A stretch of 64,000 nucleotides of DNA from Winogradskyella sp. (lineage in GTDB: Bacteria > Bacteroidota > Bacteroidia > Flavobacteriales > Flavobacteriaceae), in NCBI RefSeq assembly GCF_028282165.1, contig NZ_JANQIM010000005.1:186001-250000 (forward strand). The letters are read 5' to 3'. The notes below the pieces were generated by a model that ran no database searches, was not told the DNA's origin, and worked only from the letters and a program-made list of their open reading frames with translations. A program made the position numbers and the translations under genes. Numbering within the stretch: the stretch's first letter is position 1; each line of letters begins with the position of its first letter. Positions 7,882-16,503 of the stretch are shown piece by piece.

Positions 7882-9288
7882 TTACTTAACTTTTGAAATT
7901 TGCGCCATTAACTCAGCCTCTGCGCACAGCTTGCCATTGGTATAAGCATAACCTTGCATATGGCAAATACCCCTTCTTATAGGCGTAATCAATGTACATT
8001 TAAATATTAATGTGTCTCCAGGAACTACTTTTTGCTTGAATTTTACGTTATCGATCTTCATAAAAAACGTTAGGTAGTTTTCTGGATCAGGAACGGTACT
8101 CAACACAAGAATACCCCCTGTCTGTGCCATAGCCTCAACGATTAAAACGCCTGGCATAACCGGGGCTCCTGGGAAATGTCCTCTGAAAAACTCTTCATTC
8201 ATGGTGACATTTTTCATTCCAATCACATAATTATCCGTTAATTCATATACCTTGTCCAAGAGCAAAAAGGGTTGCCTATGTGGTAGCATATTCATGATCT
8301 GGTTCACGTCCATAAGCGGTGGTGCGTTTAGATCAATCTGTGGGACATTATTTCGTCTTTCGTTTTTAATAATTTTAGACATTTTCTTTGCAAACTGTGT
8401 GTTTACAAAATGTCCTGGCTTATTGGCAATAACTTTACCTCGTATACGTGTACCGATTAATGCCAAGTCACCTACAACATCTAATAATTTATGCCTTGCC
8501 GCTTCATTAGGATGGTGTAAGGTTAAATTATCTAAGATACCATTCGGCTTTACTGCTATATTGTCCTTTTTAAAGGCTTTTCTCAATCGATTCATCGTGT
8601 CTGGTGATAACTTCTTATCCACATAAACTATAGCATTATTAAGGTCACCACCTTTAATTAGTCCGTTCTCAAGGAGCATTTCGATTTCGTGTAAGAAACT
8701 AAATGTTCTTGCATCAGCAATTTCGGTCTTGAATTCTGATACCGAATTCATTGTGGCGTTTTGGGTTCCTAACACTTTAGTCCCAAAATCGACCATTGTA
8801 GTTATCTTGTAAGAACTTGACGGCATCAAAATGATTTCACTACCCGTGGCTTCATCTGCGTAGGAGACTACTTCTTTAACCACGTATTCTTCTCTAAACG
8901 TGTCTTGCTCTACAATGCCTGCTTTCTCAAGAGCTTCTACAAAAAACTTTGAAGATCCATCCATAATTGGTGGTTCTGAAGCATCAAGTTCTATGATAGC
9001 GTTATCTATATCGAGACCCACCAAAGCTGCTAAAACATGCTCACAGGTCTGTATTGTAACACCGTTTTTTTCTAGGCAAGTACCTCTTTGTGTATTGGTT
9101 ACATAATTGGCGTCTGCTTCAATTTTAGGGTTACCTTCTAAATCAACACGCTCAAATAGAAAACCTGAATTTTCAGCACCTGGTTTAAACACCAACGTCA
9201 CATTAGCACCTGTGTGAAGCCCAACACCTTTTAGCGTGACTTCTTTTTCAATGGTCTTTTGTTTTATTTCTGTTTTAACTATTGCCAT
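7882..9288 (-). CDS. lpxC-fabZ: Bifunctional LpxC deacetylase / FabZ dehydratase
   Basis: A fusion of 468 residues. The N-terminal part (about 1-305) is UDP-3-O-acyl-GlcNAc deacetylase, the committed zinc-dependent step of lipid A synthesis, with CEHVLAAL, the [13 protein letters not shown] block and [17 protein letters not shown] holding the metal and catalytic residues. The C-terminal part (about 320-468) is the 3-hydroxyacyl-ACP dehydratase FabZ, with [11 protein letters not shown] and [20 protein letters not shown]. The fusion is characteristic of Bacteroidota. It joins two activities that compete for 3-hydroxyacyl-ACP, the branch between lipid A and phospholipid. It overlaps lpxD by 14 bases. 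Confidence 0.97.
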   Translation of the reverse strand: MAIVKTEIKQKTIEKEVTLKGVGLHTGANVTLVFKPGAENSGFLFERVDLEGNPKIEADANYVTNTQRGTCLEKNGVTIQTCEHVLAALVGLDIDNAIIELDASEPPIMDGSSKFFVEALEKAGIVEQDTFREEYVVKEVVSYADEATGSEIILMPSSSYKITTMVDFGTKVLGTQNATMNSVSEFKTEIADARTFSFLHEIEMLLENGLIKGGDLNNAIVYVDKKLSPDTMNRLRKAFKKDNIAVKPNGILDNLTLHHPNEAARHKLLDVVGDLALIGTRIRGKVIANKPGHFVNTQFAKKMSKIIKNERRNNVPQIDLNAPPLMDVNQIMNMLPHRQPFLLLDKVYELTDNYVIGMKNVTMNEEFFRGHFPGAPVMPGVLIVEAMAQTGGILVLSTVPDPENYLTFFMKIDNVKFKQKVVPGDTLIFKCTLITPIRRGICHMQGYAYTNGKLCAEAELMAQISKVK

Positions 9289-10303
9289 CTACTTTCTTTT
9301 CTATTTCACTAATATTTTTAATAATCTTAGGTAAGTTTTTAAAGTATACATAAGACTTATTATAATCGCCATAAGCTAAAGCTGGAGAACCTTGTAACAC
9401 CTCATTATCCTTTACATGCCTACCTATACCAGATTGTGCTTGTATTTTCACATTGTTCCCTATAGTAATATGACCAACTATGCCAACTTGCCCACCTATT
9501 TGGCAATTTTCTCCAATTTTAGTGGACCCTGCAATACCAGCCTGCGCAGCAATCACTGTATTTCTTCCTATTTCCACATTATGCGCAATTTGTATTTGGT
9601 TGTCTAGCTTCACTCCTTTTCTAATTATGGTAGAACCGAGTGTTGCTCTATCAATGGTGGTTCCTGCTCCTATATCTACAAAATCCTCAATGATTACATT
9701 TCCTATTTGTGGTACTTTAGAATATTCACCATTTTCGTTAGGTTTAAATCCAAAACCGTCAGCTCCAATAATTGCACCAGAATTAATAACGCAATTTGTA
9801 CCTATAACACAATCTGAGTAAATCTTTCCACCTGAAAACACAATGGTATTATCACCAATAACAACATTATCCCCAATATATGAGTTGGGGAAAATCTTTA
9901 CATTATTGCCTATATTGACATTTTCACCGATGTAAGTGAATGCTCCTATATAAATATTATCACCAGTCTTTGCAGAATTAGATATAAAGCTAGGTTGCTC
10001 TATACCCGATTTGTTAAGTTTTATCTGGTTGTAATACTCTAGAAGTTTTGTGAATGCTCCATAAGCATCCTCTACTTTAATCAAAGTAGTCTGAAGTGCT
10101 TCCTCGGGTTCAAAACCCGAATCAACGATTGTTATCGAGGCCTTGGTAGTATATATATAAGGTTTGTATTTCGGATTCGCCAAAAATGTAAGCGATCCTT
10201 CTGTGCCTTCTTCAATTTTTGCAAGTTTTGAAACTTGTGTTTTTGGATCACCAACGATAGTACCTTCTAAAATACCCGCGATTTGTTCTGCTGTAAATTC
10301 CAA
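9275..10303 (-). CDS. lpxD: UDP-3-O-(3-hydroxyacyl)glucosamine N-acyltransferase LpxD
   Basis: Adds the N-linked 3-hydroxyacyl chain in the third step of lipid A synthesis. The 342-residue protein has the LpxD uridine-binding N-terminal domain ([36 protein letters not shown]). A long hexapeptide beta-helix follows, including GADGFGF and QIAHNVEIG, which matches the conserved NxxHNxxIG-type catalytic-histidine block. A helical C-terminus ends it. It is the first gene of the lpxD / lpxC-fabZ / lpxA / efp / lpxD2 run, whose gaps are 20 bases or less. Confidence 0.95.
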   Translation of the reverse strand: MEFTAEQIAGILEGTIVGDPKTQVSKLAKIEEGTEGSLTFLANPKYKPYIYTTKASITIVDSGFEPEEALQTTLIKVEDAYGAFTKLLEYYNQIKLNKSGIEQPSFISNSAKTGDNIYIGAFTYIGENVNIGNNVKIFPNSYIGDNVVIGDNTIVFSGGKIYSDCVIGTNCVINSGAIIGADGFGFKPNENGEYSKVPQIGNVIIEDFVDIGAGTTIDRATLGSTIIRKGVKLDNQIQIAHNVEIGRNTVIAAQAGIAGSTKIGENCQIGGQVGIVGHITIGNNVKIQAQSGIGRHVKDNEVLQGSPALAYGDYNKSYVYFKNLPKIIKNISEIEKKVDGNS

Positions 10304-10353
10304 TTAATTGCTTTTATAAATTGTTGGTTTCCGCAAAAATAGAAAAAAATGTA

Positions 10354-11583
10354 TTACATTTTCTTTTTGGGATAACACATGTAATATTTAGTGAACGGTT
10401 TACTTAATGCTTTTAGATTTAACTGATCGGAAGCTTTTACAATATCTTTTATTCTACCTGACTTTAATAAAACATTGATATGCTGTTTTTTATTTTGATA
10501 AGCCACATTAGTAATTTCGCCATGAAACACAAAATAATCTGCCTCTGCTTTTGAAACAGAATAGTCATCCATCAATGTATTTGCATGCGCTATTAATTCT
10601 GAGGTCTTAATGGGCTTATTCTTCATTTTAATTTTAAGTAAATCCCTGTTGATAATCATTTCACAAAGATTACTGAGCACAAAATCCTCATGGTATTGCC
10701 ATTGTTTCATAGCAGCGACAACATCGTAATCATCAAGTTTGGCAAAAATCGTAAGTGTACCTGATTCAAAACTTTCGGTATTAACTTTTGAGCTCAAAAA
10801 ATAAAATAAGGGTTCACTACAATTAAGCTTTATACCTTGCTGAACAAGTTCTTTTGCTCTCTTGAGTATTCTAGTTAGTAATTGCTCGGCAACTATACCT
10901 GTTTTATGCAAATACACTTGCCAGTACATAAAACGTCTGGCTACCAAAAATTTCTCAACGCTGTAAATGCCCTTTTCTTCTACAACCAGTTGATCATCTA
11001 CAACATTGAGCATGGTAATCAATCGTTCACTATTAATATTACCTTCTGCAACACCTGTGTAAAAACTATCGCGTTTTAAGTAATCTGCTCTATCCATATC
11101 CAATTGGCTAGAAATGAGCTGACACATAAATCTGCGAGGGTATTCGCCCTTAAAAATTGAAATAGCCAACGTTAAACTTCCGTTAAACTCTTTATTGAGT
11201 TCTTCCATAAAACGGAGGGAAATCTCTTCGTGTGACACATCATTTACTATGCTATGCTCCATAGCATGAGAAAAAGGCCCATGACCAATATCGTGTAACA
11301 AAATTGCTATCAGCAAACCATTTTCCTCTTCTTCAGAAATGCTAACTTCCTTAAAGCGAAGCACATTAATTGCTTTTTGCATTAAGTGCATACTTCCTAA
11401 GGCATGATGAAAACGAGTATGATGAGCTCCTGGATAGACCAAATAAGACAAACCCATTTGGCTAATACGTCGTAGTCTCTGAAAATATTTATGCTGAATA
11501 AGATCGAATATTAACGAATTAGGAATCGTAATAAATCCGTAAATTGGATCGTTAAATATTTTAAGTTTATTGCTAGACTTCAA
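10354..11583 (-). CDS. HD-domain phosphohydrolase
   Basis: A 409-residue protein with an N-terminal HD domain. Metal-binding motifs are visible in HHTRFHHALGSMHLM and HDIGHGPFSHAMEHS, followed by DMDRADYLKRDSFYTGV. This arrangement is shared with dGTPase-like and SAMHD1-like hydrolases, which act on nucleotides. The exact substrate cannot be told from sequence. Its start lies only 33 bases from the divergent porX start, so the two share a very short promoter region. Genes of this family stand between lpxD and porX in many Flavobacteriaceae, by recollection rather than comparison here. Confidence 0.85.
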   Translation of the reverse strand: MKSSNKLKIFNDPIYGFITIPNSLIFDLIQHKYFQRLRRISQMGLSYLVYPGAHHTRFHHALGSMHLMQKAINVLRFKEVSISEEEENGLLIAILLHDIGHGPFSHAMEHSIVNDVSHEEISLRFMEELNKEFNGSLTLAISIFKGEYPRRFMCQLISSQLDMDRADYLKRDSFYTGVAEGNINSERLITMLNVVDDQLVVEEKGIYSVEKFLVARRFMYWQVYLHKTGIVAEQLLTRILKRAKELVQQGIKLNCSEPLFYFLSSKVNTESFESGTLTIFAKLDDYDVVAAMKQWQYHEDFVLSNLCEMIINRDLLKIKMKNKPIKTSELIAHANTLMDDYSVSKAEADYFVFHGEITNVAYQNKKQHINVLLKSGRIKDIVKASDQLNLKALSKPFTKYYMCYPKKKM

Positions 11584-11607
11584 TTAGTACATTCATTAAT
11601 TAGAAAA

Positions 11608-11615
11608 CAAATATA
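11608..11615 (-). promoter_or_regulatory. -7 box for the HD-domain gene, in a 33-bp divergent promoter region
   Basis: TATATTTG on the minus strand fits TAnnTTTG exactly, 25 bases before the HD-gene ATG. Its -33 region would lie inside the first codons of porX. Confidence 0.4.
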
Positions 11616-11616
11616 C

Positions 11617-13170
11617 ATGAACAACATAAATATTCTCTGGGTAGATGACGAAATTGATTTATTAAAGCCTCATATTCTTTTCCTAAAACAAAAACAATAC
11701 GAGGTTACAACTTGCCAAAGTGGCACGGAAGCTTTGGAGATTATTAATGATACTAACTTTGATATTGTATTCTTAGATGAAAATATGCCTGGTCTTACTG
11801 GTCTGGAGACACTTAATGAAATTAAGGAACGTCGCGCCAATCTTCCTATCGTAATGATTACTAAAAGCGAAGAGGAATATATTATGGAAGAAGCTATAGG
11901 TAGTAAAATTGCAGATTATCTTATTAAACCCGTAAATCCGAACCAAATTCTATTGAGCTTGAAGAAGAATTTGGACCATTCGCGACTCATCTCTGAGAAA
12001 ACAACCTCTAACTATCAACAGGAGTTTAGAAAAATTGCTATGGATCTTTCTATGGTGAACTCTTATGAAGAATGGATAGACTTATATCAAAAACTCATTT
12101 ATTGGGAACTTCAGCTCGAGGATATTGAAGATGTTGGCATGACCGACATCCTTGAATCGCAGAAAACAGAGGCCAATTTACAGTTTGGGAAGTTTATTGA
12201 GAAAAATTATGGGGATTGGTTTCAACCCAATGCAGATGCACCAGTAATGTCGCATACCTTATTTAAAGATAGAGTTGTGCCAGAGTTAAATGATAAGCAA
12301 CCCACACTAATGGTTGTTATTGATAATTTACGATACGACCAATGGAAAGCATTCGAGCCCATTGTGAATAATTATTACAAGAAGGCGTCGGAATTATCTT
12401 TTTTCAGTATACTACCGACAGCAACCCAGTATGCCAGAAACGCCATTTTTTCAGGTTTAATGCCTGCTGATATGGAAAAACTTTATCCTCAATATTGGAA
12501 AAACGATACCGATGAAGGGGGTAAAAATTTGCATGAGGATGATTTTCTAAGAGAACAAATGAAACGCTTGGGCTTAAATCATATCAAATACGAATATCAT
12601 AAGATCACTAATTTGAAGTCGGGCAAAAAGTTGGTTGAGAATTTTAGAACACTTAAGGAGAATGATTTAACTGTAGTGGTTTACAACTTTGTTGATATGC
12701 TCTCTCATGCAAAAACCGAAATGGAAGTGGTTAAGGAGTTGGCATCTAACGATAAGGCGTATCGTTCTTTAACCCAAAGCTGGTTTAAAAATTCCCCTTT
12801 ACTAGAGATGATTCAGCTATCACAACAACTAGGATTCAAATTGATTTTAACCACGGATCATGGTACTATTAATGTTAAAGCCCCTTCTAAGGTTATCGGA
12901 GATAGGGATACAAGTCTTAACCTTCGTTACAAAACAGGCCGTAGTCTAACTTATCAAGACAAGGATGTGATGGCTGTAAAAAATCCGAAATCCATTCATT
13001 TACCTGCCTTGACTATGAGTAGTTCCTTTATTTTTGCTAAAGGGGATTTGTTTTTAGCGTATCCCAATAACTATAACCACTATGTCACCTATTATAGAAA
13101 TACATATCAACATGGTGGCGTATCTTTAGAGGAAATGATTATTCCTTTTGTGGTTTTGGAGCCGAAATAA
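11617..13170 (+). CDS. porX: Two-component response regulator PorX (REC + PglZ domain)
   Basis: Regulator of the type IX secretion system. The 517 residues comprise a receiver domain (1-120; acidic D10/D11, phospho-acceptor Asp54 in FLDENMPG, Lys104 region), a helical linker, and a C-terminal PglZ/alkaline-phosphatase-type domain with VVIDNLRYDQW, the LPTATQYARNA threonine block and TTDHGT. In Porphyromonas gingivalis PorX works with the histidine kinase PorY and a sigma factor, and its PglZ domain has phosphodiesterase activity. Length and domain order match that protein. No kinase is nearby. A type IX cargo protein lies 5 kb downstream in this window. Confidence 0.93.
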   Translation: MNNINILWVDDEIDLLKPHILFLKQKQYEVTTCQSGTEALEIINDTNFDIVFLDENMPGLTGLETLNEIKERRANLPIVMITKSEEEYIMEEAIGSKIADYLIKPVNPNQILLSLKKNLDHSRLISEKTTSNYQQEFRKIAMDLSMVNSYEEWIDLYQKLIYWELQLEDIEDVGMTDILESQKTEANLQFGKFIEKNYGDWFQPNADAPVMSHTLFKDRVVPELNDKQPTLMVVIDNLRYDQWKAFEPIVNNYYKKASELSFFSILPTATQYARNAIFSGLMPADMEKLYPQYWKNDTDEGGKNLHEDDFLREQMKRLGLNHIKYEYHKITNLKSGKKLVENFRTLKENDLTVVVYNFVDMLSHAKTEMEVVKELASNDKAYRSLTQSWFKNSPLLEMIQLSQQLGFKLILTTDHGTINVKAPSKVIGDRDTSLNLRYKTGRSLTYQDKDVMAVKNPKSIHLPALTMSSSFIFAKGDLFLAYPNNYNHYVTYYRNTYQHGGVSLEEMIIPFVVLEPK

Positions 13171-13265
13171 AACCTTATTCTCATTGCAAGCAAAGCGCAG
13201 TAATCTGTTTATTATTGTTCTTTTTATTACAACCAAGTTTATAGTGTCCTGTCTATAAATAATTG

Positions 13266-13358
13266 AGATTTCTCACTTCGACTTTATTCGGTGCAGGTTG
13301 GCTCGAAATGACAGTTAAATAATTTAGATTCTGAAGCAGTACTTCGATCATTTCGAGC
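13266..13358. repeat. Degenerate interspersed palindromic element
   Basis: This lies in the 354-base gap between porX and tsaE. GCTCGAAATGA at 13301-13311 is an inverted copy of TCATTTCGAGC at 13348-13358, and TTTCTCACTTCG precedes the first arm. The pattern resembles the short palindromic repeats scattered between flavobacterial genes. The rest of the gap shows only A/T-rich DNA with no clear gene. Confidence 0.45.
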
Positions 13359-13524
13359 TACATTTAGTGACCGAAGCTCAATATAATATTCCAGAGTAGA
13401 AAATACTTAGATCTAAATTACCTAAATGTCTTTTAAAAGCATAAAAATCCGATGAAATGCACTTTTTTCTAGGATTTTACATTTTTTATTCCTAACATTG
13501 TAGTCTATTTTACAATAGATTACA

Positions 13525-13989
13525 GTGAACATTATAGAGTTTACATACGATTTAAAGGATATTGATGCTATGGCTGCTAGAGTTTTAGGGCATTTAGACT
13601 CTAAAATTATCTTATTTAATGGTCATATGGGAGCTGGCAAGACCACCTTTATCAATGCCTTGTTAAAAGCTTTAAAAAGTGAAGATATAGCCACTAGCCC
13701 AACCTTTTCTATTGTAAATGAGTATAGGATACCAAACGATAAGATTTATCATTTTGATTTTTATCGCATTGAATCCTTAGAAGAAGCATACAATTTTGGT
13801 GTAGAAGATTACTTTGACAGCAATCATTGGTTATTTATAGAATGGCCAGATAGAATTAAAGCCTTATTACCAAAAGACGTACAATCCATAACTATTACTA
13901 GTTTGGATGATACAACCAGATCCCTCAAATTAACTATAAATAATAAACTTTTAACCGAAAATAACGCTATGACAGAAACAAAATTTTAA
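13525..13989 (+). CDS. tsaE: tRNA threonylcarbamoyladenosine synthesis ATPase TsaE
   Basis: ATPase partner of TsaB and TsaD in making t6A37 on ANN-decoding tRNAs. The 154-residue protein has the Walker A motif GHMGAGKTT (Lys39), SPTFSIVNEY, the DFYRI block and IEWPDRI, all family signatures. The start is GTG at 13525; no ATG gives a complete N-terminus. It follows porX and precedes ald at a distance, the order found in related genomes. Confidence 0.94.
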   Translation: MNIIEFTYDLKDIDAMAARVLGHLDSKIILFNGHMGAGKTTFINALLKALKSEDIATSPTFSIVNEYRIPNDKIYHFDFYRIESLEEAYNFGVEDYFDSNHWLFIEWPDRIKALLPKDVQSITITSLDDTTRSLKLTINNKLLTENNAMTETKF

Positions 13990-14028
13990 GCAAAATTTTG
14001 AACGCATTCTACCGAAGTTAATGCTTTA

Positions 14029-14047
14029 GTTACGGGAAAACCGTAAC
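14029..14047. terminator. Hairpin downstream of tsaE
   Basis: GTTACGG and CCGTAAC form a perfect seven-base-pair stem around a GAAAA loop, 40 bases after the tsaE stop. No T tract follows, so it may stabilise or process the 3' end instead of terminating by the intrinsic mechanism. Confidence 0.4.
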
Positions 14048-14089
14048 CAAAACCTCAAAATTTCTCGGATTTTAACACCAATCGATTTC

Positions 14090-14117
14090 TACAGGCCCTG
14101 TATGCACTTTAAATTTG
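14090..14117 (+). promoter_or_regulatory. Promoter of the secreted-peptide gene, with a palindrome in its spacer
   Basis: TAAATTTG at 14110-14117 fits the -7 consensus exactly and lies 30 bases before the ATG at 14148. TACAGGCCCTGTA (14090-14102) is a perfect palindrome just upstream, where a repressor could compete with RNA polymerase. No exact TTG -33 box is seen. Confidence 0.5.
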
Positions 14118-14147
14118 TAGTAATTAATTAATTAAATCCCTTAAATT

Positions 14148-14291
14148 ATGAAAGCTAAAAAACTAGTATTAGCCATTGCAATCTTCGGAGGAATGTTATT
14201 TACTGTTCAAGCAACTAACATTATTGACTTAGATGGACAAACTACAACAGAAGTTGACAGAAGAAAACTTAAAGTTCCACCTGCTGGATAA
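14148..14291 (+). CDS. Small secreted peptide, 47 aa
   Basis: The ATG at 14148 opens a 47-codon frame ending TAA at 14289-14291. It encodes a clear signal peptide (MKAKKLVLAIAIFGGMLF, then TVQA as a likely cleavage site) and a mature part of about 25 residues ending DRRKLKVPPAG. A good -7 box is 30 bases upstream. Similar tiny exported proteins are common in flavobacteria by recollection, with no known function. Its last 59 bases overlap, in another frame, the start of the membrane-protein gene at 14233. Confidence 0.7.
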   Translation: MKAKKLVLAIAIFGGMLFTVQATNIIDLDGQTTTEVDRRKLKVPPAG

Positions 14292-14787
14292 GAAGTCTTA
14301 TAACAAAAAGATATTTGTTGGGAGTTTAGTTGCTACGTTAGTAGCAGCTACTCCTTTTTTGTTTTATTTATACGAATTTGTACCTGACACCCAAGAATGG
14401 AATACTATTTTTGGTAAATACGAGAGTAAAGAATATGGCAGCGCCAATGTAGCCATGTGGGTATTGGCCATGAAAGTAATACCATTGATATTATCACTCG
14501 TATGGTTTTTTACTTGCAAGCATTGGTGGTACCATGCCCTATTGGTGCCAATTACTATGTTCACCTTTCAATGTGTCGTAGCTCTTAATTTTGATATCAG
14601 ATACTCAGATGTTGCAGATATCGTATGGTTGCTTCCTATAATGGCAATAATTTTCCCATCTATATATCTCATTAGAGCAAAAATGTTTAACAAGGTCAAT
14701 GACCATGATAAAACTATGGAGGAGCTTGAAGAGGAGTTTATGATCAAGCCAAAAACGATTTGGGGCAAAGTAAAGCAGTATTTTTAA
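14233..14787 (+). CDS. Unrecognised four-helix membrane protein (paralogue A)
   Basis: A 184-residue protein with about four membrane segments (roughly 29-46, 72-94, 98-116 and 130-148) and a charged C-terminal tail (EELEEEFMIKPKT). No known family was recognised. The only usable ATG lies inside the preceding peptide gene, overlapping it by 59 bases in the +1 frame. The first 20 residues may therefore be a by-product of a deletion that fused the two loci. It shares the KHWW...LLVP....FQ pattern and overall topology with the convergent gene at 14784-15380, which it overlaps by four bases at the 3' ends. Confidence 0.65.
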   Translation: MDKLQQKLTEENLKFHLLDKKSYNKKIFVGSLVATLVAATPFLFYLYEFVPDTQEWNTIFGKYESKEYGSANVAMWVLAMKVIPLILSLVWFFTCKHWWYHALLVPITMFTFQCVVALNFDIRYSDVADIVWLLPIMAIIFPSIYLIRAKMFNKVNDHDKTMEELEEEFMIKPKTIWGKVKQYF

Positions 14788-15380
14788 GAGGTAAGTTGAT
14801 CTTTTAAAAGAATCAATTCCTTCAAATATATTTCTTTGTCAAGCATTGGTTTTATAGATCTAATACTATCAAGTTTAGTTTTTAGATGTTTGTAGTTGTC
14901 AAAATTTTTATTTGACAAATCATAAAGCAAATCTTCCACCTCCAATTCAATGTCATCATTTATCTCTTTGGTAATCAAAATATTCCTTAGTCTCTTTATC
15001 AAAAAATAGAATGCCAAAATTATAGGAATTGCTATAATCATGGCGGCAATCCCTTCATATTCATCAAAATAATTTACATTGTTATTAATAACCATTATAA
15101 ACTGAAATACAAAAACCAATAATGGTATCAATAGAATATTCTTCCACCAATTCTTTGTAGTTATATACCAAATTATAAATACTGAAATAAACATAAACTT
15201 TTGAGATAGTACCCATATAAAATATTGGAAGTCTTCATAGTAACCGCTGGAAAGCGAATAATTGAAGATGCTAATATCTTTTGTATTCGGAAATAATAAA
15301 TACATATATGCTATTACTGGTATTAAAAGTATTGCTATAATAGTTATTATATCTCTTTTAAGTTTTTTTCTGACAGACAT
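14784..15380 (-). CDS. Unrecognised four-helix membrane protein (paralogue B)
   Basis: A 198-residue protein with four predicted membrane helices (about 11-29, 56-70, 76-96 and 109-127) and a charged cytoplasmic tail of about 65 residues rich in D, E and L. Its KNWWKNILLIPLLVFVFQ block aligns with KHWWYHALLVPITMFTFQ of the convergent gene, and both continue with a short Asn/Asp-rich loop, another helix pair and an acidic EVEDLL/ELEEEF stretch. The two are therefore diverged paralogues placed tail to tail. No function is assigned. Confidence 0.65.
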   Translation of the reverse strand: MSVRKKLKRDIITIIAILLIPVIAYMYLLFPNTKDISIFNYSLSSGYYEDFQYFIWVLSQKFMFISVFIIWYITTKNWWKNILLIPLLVFVFQFIMVINNNVNYFDEYEGIAAMIIAIPIILAFYFLIKRLRNILITKEINDDIELEVEDLLYDLSNKNFDNYKHLKTKLDSIRSIKPMLDKEIYLKELILLKDQLTS

Positions 15381-15400
15381 GATTTTGTGTTTTGTATGAT

Positions 15401-15790
15401 TTAAAGCTTACAACTCAATTTAAGCATAATTATTCTAGGAAGAACAAAAGTTCTGTTATCACTAACTATTAAAGCGTTAAATGAGTTTTGTTGCCTGAAG
15501 CGAATATCGAATATATTGCTTATTGATACTTGAAATCCAAAAGGATAGTCTTCCTCTTGATAGAACTGAGAAGCACTGGCAGTGTCAAAAGTATTGATAA
15601 TACCTTGACTTTTGTTGTTGTAATTATCAAAGGTATAGTCGGCCTTAAAAATAAAATCACTTAAAAAATCGTATGCCATAACCACTTTAAAACGATCGTT
15701 ATTAAAATCATTCTCGTTGTTGCTTGCCCTGTAATTGCTGGACCTAAGTATAAGCTTATAGCTTGAGATTACATTTTCAATAGGATTAGT
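15401..15790 (-). pseudogene. C-terminal remnant of an outer-membrane beta-barrel protein
   Basis: An open frame runs from an in-frame TGA at 15791-15793 down to TAA at 15401-15403. It has alternating aromatic and polar residues typical of barrel strands (SSNYRASNNENDF, KVVMAYDFLSDF, KADYTFDNY) and ends in an RTFVLPRIIMLKLSCKL-type terminal strand. This looks like the last 130 residues of a TonB-dependent receptor or similar barrel. No start codon, signal peptide or plug domain remains, and the first in-frame ATG would begin within a strand. It is therefore a truncated relic. Confidence 0.65.
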
Positions 15791-15979
15791 TCAACTAACC
15801 TTTTTGAATACTCTGCCATACAATTTTCAAAATAGGATTTCATTAAAAAAAACCAGATCTGGTTCGAATTAACCCTTAACGTACATGCTAATTTAGGCGA
15901 CTTTGCAATAACCTATCTTGACAAGTACTTTGCTAATATAGAAAATATTCTACAAAAATTACATGTTAAATTAAAAATT

Positions 15980-15987
15980 TATATTTG
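15980..15987 (+). promoter_or_regulatory. -7 box for the XRE regulator gene
   Basis: TATATTTG fits TAnnTTTG exactly, 53 bases before the ATG at 16041. The 250-base region before it (15791-16040) contains no gene that can be supported. Confidence 0.45.
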
Positions 15988-16040
15988 CAATGTAATAACC
16001 CTAACAACCTAATCATAAGTATATCCCCTTAAAAACCCTT

Positions 16041-16400
16041 ATGAGTAAAACTATTAATCGTATTATTAAGTTAGTAGAAGCGCTCAATATCAGCGCAAGA
16101 CAGTTCGATATATCTATTGGTACAGCAAACGGCTACACACTGCGTATGCAAAAGAATAATGCCTCAGTTGGAAGTGATGTCATAGAGCGTATTGTAAAAA
16201 CCTATCCTGAAGTTAATTTGGTATGGCTCATAACAGGCAAAGGTCAAATGTTTATTACTAAGCCAAAGGCTTCCAAAACTAAATCTAAATCTGAAATAGA
16301 AGCGTATATCAATGAACGACTCGAACAAATACTTTCTGAAGAAAAAAGGGCACTTTTAGACGAAATCCTTAAGGAAATTGATGAATTAGAGAATAATTAA
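16041..16400 (+). CDS. XRE-family helix-turn-helix regulator (119 aa)
   Basis: A small DNA-binding protein. An N-terminal phage-repressor-like HTH (about residues 5-60) includes ALNISARQFDISIGTANGY and the typical NLVWLITGKGQMF ending of this flavobacterial subgroup. A lysine-rich linker and an acidic coiled C-terminus (EIEAYINERLEQIL...EIDELENN) follow. The HTH is related in pattern to the regulator at 53372-53737. The target is unknown; the next gene on the strand is ald, about 100 bases away. Confidence 0.75.
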   Translation: MSKTINRIIKLVEALNISARQFDISIGTANGYTLRMQKNNASVGSDVIERIVKTYPEVNLVWLITGKGQMFITKPKASKTKSKSEIEAYINERLEQILSEEKRALLDEILKEIDELENN

Positions 16401-16503
16401 TAATAATGAGTCAAAATTTATTCGTAAATTCAAGTGAGATAACTTTAGTAAAGCTGACAAGTGTTTTATTATCTTGCAGTTTCTAAGTCAATGCACTAAC
16501 TTA

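Noticed and set aside
8252-8626. 124-codon plus-strand frame opposite lpxC-fabZ
   Set aside because: The opposite strand encodes conserved LpxC/FabZ residues, and the product of this frame has no recognisable features.
10354-11583. HD-domain protein as part of an antiphage nucleotide-depletion system
   Set aside because: It sits in conserved core surroundings (lpxD and porX) without partner effector or sensor genes.
11617-13170. PglZ domain as a sign of a BREX-type phage defence system
   Set aside because: The protein starts with a receiver domain and has the length of PorX. No other BREX gene is present.
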